Source of the DNA: an uncultured Clostridia bacterium
GTDB lineage: Bacteria > Bacillota > Clostridia > Christensenellales > Borkfalkiaceae
Assembly: GCA_945638575.1 (NCBI GenBank)
Contig: CALZDP010000002.1
Coordinates: forward strand, 1-64,000
Reading direction: 5' to 3'
DNA length: 64,000 nucleotides
Position numbers and translations under genes: made by a program. Positions 33,084 to 43,435 of this stretch are shown here, one piece after another. The notes beneath the pieces are model-generated. The model saw nothing but the letters and a program-made list of their open reading frames with translations, was not told the origin of the DNA and did no database searches. Every line of letters begins with the position of its first letter. The stretch's first letter is position 1.

Positions 33084-35378
33084 ATGAAAGAATATCTTGA
33101 AAAATTAAACAAAGAGCAACTTGAAGCAGCCACGGATACCGAAGGTCCGGTTCTGGTTTTGGCAGGCGCCGGAAGCGGTAAGACTCGTGTGCTTACTTCG
33201 AGGATAGCATATATTTTAGATAATTCTCTTTGCTTGCCGTCTCAAATTTTAGCGGTTACTTTTACAAATAAAGCCGCTAACGAGATGCGTGAAAGGGTTA
33301 TCGGATTTGTCGGCGAAGAGGCAGGCGCTATGTGGATTTCAACTATACATAGCATGTGCCTCAGAATTTTGCGTGCTTCCGTAGGCCGTCTTGACGGGTA
33401 CGAGAAAAACTTTTCCGTATACGGCGAGGCAGAGACGGAAAGAATTATCAAAAAAATTATAGCAGATTTGGGGTTGGAAGGAGAAAACCTTTTAAAAGAG
33501 GCAAAATTTCATATTTCATACGCAAAAACCGCAGACATTTCGCCGGATAGGTATTTAATCGAAGGAAAGGGAAAAAATCTTTCCTCTTACGTATCCGTGT
33601 ACAAGCGTTACGAAGAAGTTTTAAAAAGCAGTAACGCTATGGATTTTGACGATTTAATTTTAAAAACATATCATTTACTTGACGAGGACGATGAAGTAAG
33701 AAACTATTACGCAAGTAAATTTCACTACATCTTAATCGATGAATTTCAAGACACGAACTACATTCAGTATAAAATAGCAAAATTGCTTTGCTCGGTACAT
33801 AATAACATTTTTGCCGTTGGGGACGACGACCAGTCAATATACGGATGGCGTGGCGCAGAAATTAAAAATATCCTTGATTTTAACAAGGATTTTAAAGACG
33901 CAAAAGTTTACAAACTGCAACAAAATTACCGTTCTACCAAAAAGATACTCGATTTGGCGAATACCGTAATCAAAAAAAATACCGTAAGAAGCAGCAAATC
34001 GCTTTGGACGGATAACGACGACGGCGTTAAGGTGGAATATTTTTGCGGAGACGAAGAATCCAACGAAGCCCGTTACGCAGTTGAACAGATTAAAGCATTA
34101 CACTCACGCGGGGCAAAATACAGCGATTTTGCAATTTTAATGAGAGTCAACGCCTTATCGCGCTCATACGAACAAGAATTACTGCGCAATAATATTCCGT
34201 TTAAAGTTTTCGGCGGTTTTAAATTCTTTGAACGTAAAGAAATCAAAGATTTGACCGCTTATTTGAGAATTTTGGAAAACCCTTTGGATAACGACGCGCT
34301 TTTAAGAATCATAAATACTCCAAGGCGCGGTATAGGGGATAAAACCATTAACGAATTGGTCCGTTACGCCGAAAGTCAGGGTATATCTGTTTTCGACGCA
34401 CTTTGCTGTATCGGGGAACTAAACCTTTCACAAAGCGCCAAAGTAAGACTAGACATATTCAGACAACTGCTGTTCGACTTAAACGTTATGAGCGGTACCA
34501 AAGGCATTTTGGATTTGGTTAAAGAGGTTATAACGCGCACTGAGTTTTTGAAGCAGTTTGAAGAAGAAACCGATGAAAATATTTCCAAACGTATGAACGT
34601 GGACGAATTTTTGAATTCCGTTCAGGAATTCGGAAAATTCAATAAAACGGCGACCTTATCGGATTATTTGGGTTCAATCGCCCTATACAGCGACATAGAT
34701 GAAGCGGACGCAACAGAATACGTTACGCTTGCGACCATTCACGCCGTCAAGGGCTTGGAATTCAATACCGTATTCATTGTAGGTTGCGATGAAACTATTT
34801 TTCCGATATCACGCGCGGTTGGCAGTCCTGCCGATATGGAAGAGGAACGCAGACTTATGTACGTTGCCATTACCCGAGCGGAAAAAAGGCTTTATATTAC
34901 GCGTGCTAACAGCAGATATATTTACGGAAACAGACAGTTTACTACAAGATCCCGTTTTGTTACGGACGTTGCGGATAAACTCGGTATAGATCCCGTTTCG
35001 GACAGAAAGCAAAGGTTTACAAGCGATCCGTTTAGCGAAAATTATCAATCGGGAACGCAAAAAAGAAGTTTTGCGGAAAAGAATTCCTACTATAACTCGA
35101 CAGAATACGAATTCGGGTATTCTTCTGACGAACCGTCTTCGGCGGGAATGCCGAATTACGTTAAAACTTTTGCCAGAACTCAACATGCGTCGGACGCAAA
35201 AAAACAGTTTAACACTTCTCAGTATTATACGGGAAGAAGCGTTTTGCATAAAAAATTCGGTTTGGGGAAGATTCTCGAGGTAAAACCAAACGGTTCGTCT
35301 ACCGTGATTGTGGTTGCTTTCCAAAAAGTAGGCGTAAAATCGCTTGCGGTGAATCTTGCCCCCATAGAATTGTTGTAA
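33084..35378 (+). CDS. pcrA: ATP-dependent DNA helicase PcrA (UvrD/Rep family)
   Basis: PcrA is a 3'-5' superfamily 1 helicase in repair and plasmid replication. The 764-residue product begins EYLEKLNKEQLEAATDTEGPVLVLAGAGSGKTRVLTSR (motifs Q and I, 33090-33203). It has YILIDEFQDTNYIQY (motif II), VGDDDQSIYGWRGAE (III), QNYRST (IV), VTLATIHAVKGLEFNTVFIVG (V) and EEERRLMYVAITRAEKRLYI (VI). A C-terminal Tudor-like domain (about 710-764) with HKKFGLGKILEV should bind RNA polymerase. I chose ATG 33084: the longer frame from TTG 33048 begins in the promoter -35. ligA follows, as in Bacillus pcrA-ligA. Confidence 0.97.
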   Translation: MKEYLEKLNKEQLEAATDTEGPVLVLAGAGSGKTRVLTSRIAYILDNSLCLPSQILAVTFTNKAANEMRERVIGFVGEEAGAMWISTIHSMCLRILRASVGRLDGYEKNFSVYGEAETERIIKKIIADLGLEGENLLKEAKFHISYAKTADISPDRYLIEGKGKNLSSYVSVYKRYEEVLKSSNAMDFDDLILKTYHLLDEDDEVRNYYASKFHYILIDEFQDTNYIQYKIAKLLCSVHNNIFAVGDDDQSIYGWRGAEIKNILDFNKDFKDAKVYKLQQNYRSTKKILDLANTVIKKNTVRSSKSLWTDNDDGVKVEYFCGDEESNEARYAVEQIKALHSRGAKYSDFAILMRVNALSRSYEQELLRNNIPFKVFGGFKFFERKEIKDLTAYLRILENPLDNDALLRIINTPRRGIGDKTINELVRYAESQGISVFDALCCIGELNLSQSAKVRLDIFRQLLFDLNVMSGTKGILDLVKEVITRTEFLKQFEEETDENISKRMNVDEFLNSVQEFGKFNKTATLSDYLGSIALYSDIDEADATEYVTLATIHAVKGLEFNTVFIVGCDETIFPISRAVGSPADMEEERRLMYVAITRAEKRLYITRANSRYIYGNRQFTTRSRFVTDVADKLGIDPVSDRKQRFTSDPFSENYQSGTQKRSFAEKNSYYNSTEYEFGYSSDEPSSAGMPNYVKTFARTQHASDAKKQFNTSQYYTGRSVLHKKFGLGKILEVKPNGSSTVIVVAFQKVGVKSLAVNLAPIELL

Positions 35379-35388
35379 CCATTGTTAA

Positions 35389-37350
<1,962 letters not shown>

Positions 37351-37366
37351 AGGTTTAAAAAATCAC

Positions 37367-37395
37367 TTGATTATTTAACTTTAATGTGTTAATAT
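37367..37395 (+). promoter_or_regulatory. Probable sigma-A promoter of yicC-rpoZ
   Basis: TTGATT (37367-37372), 17-nt spacer, TAATAT (37390-37395) with TGT as an extended -10. The leader to the yicC ATG is about 23 nt and includes AAAGGGG. Confidence 0.6.
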
Positions 37396-37424
37396 ATATA
37401 AGTTACCGAAAGGGGTGTCGATAT

Positions 37425-38297
37425 ATGCAAAGTATGACGGGATACGGCAAAGCGGAATACAATAAGGACGGCATAACGTTACTTATCGAAATCCGCACCG
37501 TTAACAACAGATTTTTAGATATAGTTCCCAAATATCCTCGCGTATTTTTAAAATACGACGATTTGATAAGGAAAACCATTTCCGTAAAAGTGGCAAGGGG
37601 AAGACTGGAACTGTTCGTAACATTAAAGGATATCAGAGAACAAGGTAAAACGTATATCGTCGATTCCGGTTTGGCAAAAGGATATTACGACGCTTATCTT
37701 TCTTTGAAGAAACAGTTTCCCGATCTTACGGACGATTTGACGCTTACTAACTTTTTGCGTATACCCGACATTGTAACCCAAGGGGTTGAAACGGACGACA
37801 GTATTTATGAGCAGATTTTAGTGGAAACACTTGAAAACGCACTCGTTAATCTTAACGCCATGAGGAAGACCGAGGGCGATAAGTTGAAAACAGACCTTTT
37901 GTCGCGTATCGATACGGTTGAAACTTTGCTGAAAAATATCGAGGTACGCGCTCCGCTTATCAGCAAAGAGTATGCCGAAAAACTTTCCGAAAGAATAACC
38001 GACGCTTTAAAAGACGTTAAATATGACGAAGCAAGGCTTTTGCAGGAAGTCGCTATTTTTGCCGATAAAAGCAACATAGACGAGGAAATTACCCGTCTAA
38101 AGTCGCACATTTCACAGTTTAGAACCATAGTTAACGGTGAAAATGCCGGCAGAAAACTCGATTTCCTTGTGCAGGAATTTAACCGAGAAACCAATACCAT
38201 TTGTTCAAAATCTAACGACGTCGAACTTACGGATAACGCACTCAAGTTAAAGTGTGAAATCGAGAAGATAAGAGAACAAATCCAAAACATAGAGTAG
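37425..38297 (+). CDS. yicC: YicC family endoribonuclease
   Basis: YicC/YloC proteins are RNA-binding endoribonucleases. The 290-residue product has the conserved N-terminus MQSMTGYGKAE, IEIRTVNNRFLDIVPKYPR, VARGRLELFV, and the C-terminal DUF1732 part with EEITRLKSHISQF, GRKLDFLVQEFNRETNTICSKS and the terminal KCEIEKIREQIQNIE. I chose ATG 37425, 7-8 nt after AAAGGGG, over a TTG at 37386 that lies inside the promoter. Unusually it is followed directly by rpoZ, without remA and gmk. Confidence 0.95.
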   Translation: MQSMTGYGKAEYNKDGITLLIEIRTVNNRFLDIVPKYPRVFLKYDDLIRKTISVKVARGRLELFVTLKDIREQGKTYIVDSGLAKGYYDAYLSLKKQFPDLTDDLTLTNFLRIPDIVTQGVETDDSIYEQILVETLENALVNLNAMRKTEGDKLKTDLLSRIDTVETLLKNIEVRAPLISKEYAEKLSERITDALKDVKYDEARLLQEVAIFADKSNIDEEITRLKSHISQFRTIVNGENAGRKLDFLVQEFNRETNTICSKSNDVELTDNALKLKCEIEKIREQIQNIE

Positions 38298-38350
38298 TCT
38301 TTTTGCAAAAAGAGTTTTAACTTTAAAAATAATTCGGAGGATGATTATAT

Positions 38351-38554
38351 ATGATACATGAACCGCCTATTGATACTCTTGCCGAAAAAATCGGTTCTAA
38401 GTACGCTTTATGCGTAGTTGCAAGCAAACGTGCCCGTCAAATATTGGACGGCGCTTTGGTTAACGGCACGAAAGAGAACGCCGAGGACGAAAAACCTTTA
38501 TCGCTTGCATCGGAAGAAATTTACGAAGGTAAGGTTACGGCAACAAAATATTAA
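38351..38554 (+). CDS. rpoZ: RNA polymerase omega subunit
   Basis: Omega is the small assembly subunit of RNA polymerase. The 67-residue product has the family core PPIDTLAEKIGSKYALCVVASKRARQIL and a C-terminal EEIYEGKVTATKY. CGGAGG lies 10 nt before the ATG. Its stop codon overlaps the 5' arm of the first of two terminator hairpins. The usual neighbours gmk (upstream) and coaBC (downstream) are absent. Confidence 0.94.
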   Translation: MIHEPPIDTLAEKIGSKYALCVVASKRARQILDGALVNGTKENAEDEKPLSLASEEIYEGKVTATKY

Positions 38555-38606
38555 GGCTTTGCCTTGTTTTTTCATGTTCATGGCTTTTGCTATGAGCATG
38601 TTTTTT
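38553..38606 (+). terminator. Two tandem terminator hairpins between rpoZ and priA
   Basis: The first is AAGGC (38553-38557), TTT, GCCTT (38561-38565), G, six T. The second is CATGTTCATGGC (38573-38584), loop TTTT, GCTATGAGCATG (38589-38600), a 12-bp stem with two G-T pairs, followed by six T (38601-38606). Together they fill nearly the whole rpoZ-priA gap; priA starts 15 nt later. Confidence 0.8.
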
Positions 38607-38620
38607 CATAATCAAACACC

Positions 38621-40813
38621 ATGGTAGCACAGGTAATCGTTGACATTGCGCATAGTGAAGTCGACAAAATTTTCGACTATTTTTGCACGCAGGAAGTAAA
38701 ACCCGGGTGCCGCGTCGTCGTGCCTTTCGGGAACATAAAAATCGAAGGTTTCGTTATAGGCGTAAAAGAAAAAACCGATTACCAAAAACAACTAAAACCT
38801 GTTTTAAGGGTTATGGACGAAGTGCCTGCCATTACCGAAGAAAATCTTTCTCTTATGCGGTTTATGTGCGATAAGTATCACATTCCGTGTGCTTTGGCGC
38901 TAAGGCAGTTTTTACCTGCGGAAATGCGTAAGGGCAAGGTAAGAGAAAAATTGGTTAAAGTTGCCAAACTTAACCCTGAAATCCCCGTTTTAGACATGCT
39001 TTCATCCATAAAAAAGAATGCTAAAGCGCAGATCGGCGCGATAAATTATTTGTCCGACGGTAAGGTCGCAAAAATTGCCGACCTAAACAAAGATTACGGT
39101 AATGCGGCGATTACAAAACTTGTTTCATGCAACTATATTTTGACGGAAGAAGTCAGGTTTAATCGCTCGCCTTACGGTTCGGTTACTGGCGAACATAAAG
39201 ACGTCGAACTTGTAAAAGAACAGATAGATACCATTCATTCCGTATTGACGACCGATAAAACGGTTACGCTTTTGTACGGCGTTACCGGAAGCGGAAAGAC
39301 GGAAGTCTATTTAAGGCTTATAAAAAAGACGTTGGACGAAGGTAAAACCGCTATAATGCTTGTGCCTGAAATTTCTTTGACACCGCAAATGCTGACTCAA
39401 CTTAGGGCAACTTTTAAAGACACTGCCGCAATACTGCACAGCGGACTCAGCGCAGGTGAAAAATTCGACGAGTGGTGGAGGTTAAGGGCAGGCGAGGCCA
39501 AAGTTGCGGTCGGCGCAAGAAGCGCTATTTTCGCTCCACTTGAAAACCTCGGCTTAATTATTATCGACGAAGAGCACGACGGAAGTTACGTAAGCGACTC
39601 AAGCCCCCGTTACGATACGAAGGACATTGCGGAATTTCGTGCAAAATATAATGGTTGCAAATTGGTTTTGGGAAGCGCAACGCCGTCGGTTACTACCTAT
39701 CTTAAAGCAAAATCGGGCGAATATAATCTTGCTGTAATGCCTGAAAGAATTAACAAAAAACCGCTTCCCGAAATGATTATCGCAGATATGCGAAAGGAAG
39801 TCCGCCGAGGAAACAACAGCGCTTTTTCAAGCGTTTTGCAGGAAGAACTTAAAAAGTGCGTTGAAAGCGGTAGTCAAGCAATTATCTTTTTAAACAGAAG
39901 AGGGTATTCGCAAATGGTGGTTTGCCGTGAATGCGGTTACGTTGCTAAATGTGAAAACTGCGACATTGCGCTTAATTACCATTCTGTCGGAAATCATTTA
40001 AAGTGTCACTATTGCGGTGCGACCTATAAAATGCTTACAGCCTGTCCCGAATGCGGAAGCGTGCATATAAATTACGTCGGCACAGGCACGCAAAAAGTGG
40101 TAAACGACTTAAAGGCGTTGTTTCCGAACGAAAAAATACTCAGAATGGATAATGATACGACTTCTACAAAAGAAGGACATTATAAAATTCTTTCCGCATT
40201 CGGAAGGCACGAGGCAAGTATACTTGTCGGTACGCAAATGATTGCTAAAGGACATGACTTTCCGTCGGTTACCTTAGTCGGAATTTTAGACGCCGATATG
40301 AGTTTGCTTTTTGCTGATTACAGAAGCGGAGAAAGGACCTTTCAGCTTATAACTCAGGTTGCCGGAAGAAGCGGCCGCGCGGACGAAAAAGGCGTGGTTG
40401 TTTTGCAGACCTATCAGCCTGATAACCCGATATTGAAATTTGCCACGACTTACGATTATAAAGGCTTTTTTGAAAGAGAAAATTCTTTAAGAAGGGTTAC
40501 TTGCTATCCGCCTTATTCCACGATTTTGCGTGTAATGATAGAAAGCGAAGAGGACGAAAACGCCCTTACCACTTTAAAAAGCGTTAACGATAAGTTGATT
40601 GAATTATTTAATAAAAACCGTGATGAATTTTTGTTCTACAACAAGATGAAGTCGCCTATAAAAAGACTTAAAAACAAGTACCGTTATCAGGTACTTATGA
40701 GAATACGTGAAGGCAATGACCGACTGATAGATGAAATTTACAAACTTGCGTTGCCTGAAACTACTTCTAAAACTTTGGTATACATAGAAATCAATCCGTC
40801 AAATTTAAGTTAG
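38621..40813 (+). CDS. priA: Primosomal replication restart helicase PriA
   Basis: PriA recognises stalled forks and reloads the replisome. The 730-residue product has the N-terminal 3'BD (about 1-100), helicase motif I LYGVTGSGKTEVYLRLI (about 222-238), DEEH Walker B in IIIDEEHDGSY, and motif QVAGRSGRADEKG. Between the helicase lobes is the zinc domain with CRECGYVAKCENCD and CHYCGATYKMLTACPECGS, eight cysteines for two zinc ions. No Shine-Dalgarno precedes ATG 38621. A CATAAT (38607-38612) 8 nt upstream could be a -10, but no -35 supports it. Confidence 0.97.
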   Translation: MVAQVIVDIAHSEVDKIFDYFCTQEVKPGCRVVVPFGNIKIEGFVIGVKEKTDYQKQLKPVLRVMDEVPAITEENLSLMRFMCDKYHIPCALALRQFLPAEMRKGKVREKLVKVAKLNPEIPVLDMLSSIKKNAKAQIGAINYLSDGKVAKIADLNKDYGNAAITKLVSCNYILTEEVRFNRSPYGSVTGEHKDVELVKEQIDTIHSVLTTDKTVTLLYGVTGSGKTEVYLRLIKKTLDEGKTAIMLVPEISLTPQMLTQLRATFKDTAAILHSGLSAGEKFDEWWRLRAGEAKVAVGARSAIFAPLENLGLIIIDEEHDGSYVSDSSPRYDTKDIAEFRAKYNGCKLVLGSATPSVTTYLKAKSGEYNLAVMPERINKKPLPEMIIADMRKEVRRGNNSAFSSVLQEELKKCVESGSQAIIFLNRRGYSQMVVCRECGYVAKCENCDIALNYHSVGNHLKCHYCGATYKMLTACPECGSVHINYVGTGTQKVVNDLKALFPNEKILRMDNDTTSTKEGHYKILSAFGRHEASILVGTQMIAKGHDFPSVTLVGILDADMSLLFADYRSGERTFQLITQVAGRSGRADEKGVVVLQTYQPDNPILKFATTYDYKGFFERENSLRRVTCYPPYSTILRVMIESEEDENALTTLKSVNDKLIELFNKNRDEFLFYNKMKSPIKRLKNKYRYQVLMRIREGNDRLIDEIYKLALPETTSKTLVYIEINPSNLS

Positions 40814-40821
40814 GTGATAAT

Positions 40822-41277
40822 ATGGCTATAAGAAACATTATACAGGTCGGCGATCCGACGTTAAGAAAAAAATCTTTTGAAGTTACCGATTTCGGTAAAA
40901 AGACGGCGCAACTTCTCGATGATATGAAGGACACGTTATATAAGGCAAACGGAGCAGGACTTGCCGCAGTACAGGTAGGCATTTTAAGAAGAATGTTCGT
41001 TGTTTCGGTTGAAGAAGGGTATTTTGAATTCATAAACCCCGTTATTATAAAAACTTCCGGTAAACAAGTGGGTTCGGAAGGTTGTCTTTCCGTACAGCAT
41101 AAATACGGCGAAGTGGAAAGACCAAATAAGGTTATTATTAAGGCGCAAGATAGAAACGGAAAGGAATTCACCCTTACCGCTACGGAATTTTTTGCTCGGG
41201 CAATTTGCCACGAATACGACCATTTAGACGGAATACTGTATATAGATAAAGCGACTAAATTGGAGGTAGCCGATTGA
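40822..41277 (+). CDS. def: Peptide deformylase
   Basis: Def is a metalloenzyme that removes the formyl group from nascent N-termini. The 151-residue product shows the three motifs in order: GAGLAAVQVG (motif 1, GxGxAAxQ), EGCLSV (motif 2, with the metal-binding Cys) and ICHEYDHLDG (motif 3, HExxH). AGGTGAT precedes the ATG. It is followed by fmt, which makes the formylated initiator tRNA that Def later acts on. Confidence 0.97.
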   Translation: MAIRNIIQVGDPTLRKKSFEVTDFGKKTAQLLDDMKDTLYKANGAGLAAVQVGILRRMFVVSVEEGYFEFINPVIIKTSGKQVGSEGCLSVQHKYGEVERPNKVIIKAQDRNGKEFTLTATEFFARAICHEYDHLDGILYIDKATKLEVAD

Positions 41278-42209
41278 AAATCGTATTTTTAGGTACCCCT
41301 TCATTCGCGGTACCTTCTTTAAATGCGCTTATTGCTTCCCGACACGAAGTTTTGGCTGTTGTTTGCCAACCCGATAAAAAGGTCGGCAGAGAGCAAAAAG
41401 TAGTCTTTTCACCCGTCAAAGAATTGGCTTTAAAAAAGGGAATTAAAGTTTTACAGTACGAAAAAATCCGCCGCGACGGCGTAGAAGAATTAAGATCGCT
41501 TGGTGCGGACTTGATGGTAAGTTGCGCATACGGGCAGATTTTATCGCAGGAAATTATTGATATTGCGCCACACGGAATAATAAACGTTCACGGGTCTTTG
41601 CTTCCCAAATATCGCGGAGCCGCCCCCATTCAGCAGGCTGTAATCGACGGTGAAACGGAAACTGGTATTACCATTATGCAAACCGACGTCGGCATAGATT
41701 CCGGCGATATTTTATCGGTTGTAAAAACGCCCATTTACGAAAAGGAAACCGCAGGGGAACTTTTTGACAGGCTTTCCTTGTTGGGTGCGGACCTTTTATT
41801 GGAAACCATAGATAAAATCGAAAATGGTACAATTAAACCCGTTAAACAGGACGAAAATAAAGCAACCCACGTTTCCATGATAAAAAAGCAAGACGGGTTA
41901 ATCGATTGGAACAATACCGCAACCCAAATTTTTAATAAAGTACGCGGTATGAACCCTTGGCCCGTTGCATTTACTTATATAAACGGCAAACTGCTGAAAT
42001 TTTTCGATTGCGAAGTTTTTGGCTGTAATTTCGAAGATAACGCCGTATGCGGAGAAATCGTAAAATGCGACTATAACTTCGGTATAATCGTAAAATGCGG
42101 TAAAGGGTATTTAAAACTTAACAGGCTTCAGGAAGAAGGCGGTAAACAACTTTCCGCAAATGACTTCGTTTCAGGCAGAAAATTAAGCGTGGGCTCTATT
42201 TTGCAATGA
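41274..42209 (+). CDS. fmt: Methionyl-tRNA formyltransferase
   Basis: Fmt formylates initiator Met-tRNA using 10-formyl-THF. The 311-residue product has KIVFLGTPSFAVPSL at the N-terminus, the catalytic INVHGSLLPKYRGAAPIQ (Asn, His) and TGITIMQTDVGIDSGDIL with the catalytic Asp, plus a C-terminal OB-fold domain (about 200-305). It starts with TTG 41274, overlapping the def stop as TTGA, with GGAGGT 6 nt upstream. Its stop overlaps rsmB by ATGA. Confidence 0.97.
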   Translation: MKIVFLGTPSFAVPSLNALIASRHEVLAVVCQPDKKVGREQKVVFSPVKELALKKGIKVLQYEKIRRDGVEELRSLGADLMVSCAYGQILSQEIIDIAPHGIINVHGSLLPKYRGAAPIQQAVIDGETETGITIMQTDVGIDSGDILSVVKTPIYEKETAGELFDRLSLLGADLLLETIDKIENGTIKPVKQDENKATHVSMIKKQDGLIDWNNTATQIFNKVRGMNPWPVAFTYINGKLLKFFDCEVFGCNFEDNAVCGEIVKCDYNFGIIVKCGKGYLKLNRLQEEGGKQLSANDFVSGRKLSVGSILQ

Positions 42210-43435
42210 TAATTTTATTTTACGATTGCTACAGAATTTTAAGCGAAGTCTACAAGAACGGGGCTTATTTAAAACAAGCAATTTCCGGCGTTGAGATAGA
42301 GGAATTAAATCGTGCCAAAACTACGAAAATTTGTTACGGGGTTTTGGATAAAGATATCGAATTATCCTATTACCTTTCAAAACTTTGCCAAAAGTCTCCT
42401 AAACCCTCCATTAAAATTCTGTTAAAAATAGCGATTTACAACATTAAATACCTTAACAAAAAGCCGTACGCCGTAATTGACGCTACCGTTGAACTTGCCA
42501 AAAAATTGGGTAAGGGCGGAAATGCTGGATTTATTAACGCGGTTTTACGCAAATTTACCGCCGCCGAAATATCTATGCCCAAAGACAAAAGGCAGTTTTT
42601 GTCTGTCAAATATTCCTATCCCGTATTTGCAGTAGACAAACTCATTTTGGATTACGGCGATGAGGCGGAAAAAATAATGGCGTACGACAGCGAAAATTCT
42701 TTTGTAAGGTTTAAACGCTTATTTGACGGTGAAACTTACCTGAAAGAGAGGGGTTATACATACGATAAAACCCCTTTTGACAATCTTTATTCCGTACAGG
42801 GAATGAAACTTGGCGGCGATTTTTATAGCGGAATTTACACCTTTCAGTCTATAGGCTCGGTGGCAATTTGCGATGCGGTTGCGGAAACCGGCGATATTTT
42901 GGACGCTTGTTCAGCTCCTGGCGGAAAGTCCGTGCTTTTAGCCGAAAAGGCAAAATCGGTTACCTCGTGCGAAATACACGAGCACAGGCTTGAATTAGTT
43001 AAAAGTTACGCTAAAAGAATGGGCGTCAATTTGACGACCGTTTTAGGCGATTCTTCTGTTTTTAACGGTGATTTTAAAAATCGTTTCGACGCAGTGCTTT
43101 GCGACGTGCCGTGCAGCGGTTACGGCACTTTAAAAAACAATCCCGATATAAAACTTAAAAATATTGATTTCGACGAACTTAATTCATTACAGTTTTCGAT
43201 ACTCGATAACTGTTCCCAATACGTTAAAAAAGGCGGTTCTTTATATTATTCCACTTGCTCGATCTTTAGGGATGAAAACGATAGAATAATAGAAAGGTTT
43301 TTAAAAAAGCACAGTGATTTTAAGGTCGAAATTTTAGTTAGTCCGTTACAAAATATTTCCACAGAATACGGACTGCAATTTTTACCGCACATATCTTACG
43401 GCGCAGGATTTTATATATGCAAACTGAAAAGATGA
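42206..43435 (+). CDS. rsmB: 16S rRNA cytosine-967 C5-methyltransferase RsmB
   Basis: RsmB (Sun/Fmu) methylates C967 of 16S rRNA. The 409-residue protein has a NusB-like RNA-binding N-terminal domain (about 1-130) and a methyltransferase domain. The latter shows the SAM loop LDACSAPGGKSVLLAEK (about 232-248), the cysteine motif DVPCSGYGTL (about 296-305), NPDIKLK and the second cysteine in YYSTCSI (about 348-354). It is coupled to fmt (ATGA) and overlaps rlmN by 19 nt. Confidence 0.95.
   Translation: MIILFYDCYRILSEVYKNGAYLKQAISGVEIEELNRAKTTKICYGVLDKDIELSYYLSKLCQKSPKPSIKILLKIAIYNIKYLNKKPYAVIDATVELAKKLGKGGNAGFINAVLRKFTAAEISMPKDKRQFLSVKYSYPVFAVDKLILDYGDEAEKIMAYDSENSFVRFKRLFDGETYLKERGYTYDKTPFDNLYSVQGMKLGGDFYSGIYTFQSIGSVAICDAVAETGDILDACSAPGGKSVLLAEKAKSVTSCEIHEHRLELVKSYAKRMGVNLTTVLGDSSVFNGDFKNRFDAVLCDVPCSGYGTLKNNPDIKLKNIDFDELNSLQFSILDNCSQYVKKGGSLYYSTCSIFRDENDRIIERFLKKHSDFKVEILVSPLQNISTEYGLQFLPHISYGAGFYICKLKR

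Noticed and set aside
34809-35324. 171-residue minus-strand frame inside pcrA
   Set aside because: It is antisense to conserved helicase motifs, has Arg/Phe-rich composition typical of a shadow frame, and no ribosome binding site.
37805-38308. 167-residue minus-strand frame inside yicC
   Set aside because: Serine/leucine-rich antisense shadow of a conserved gene, with no independent signals.
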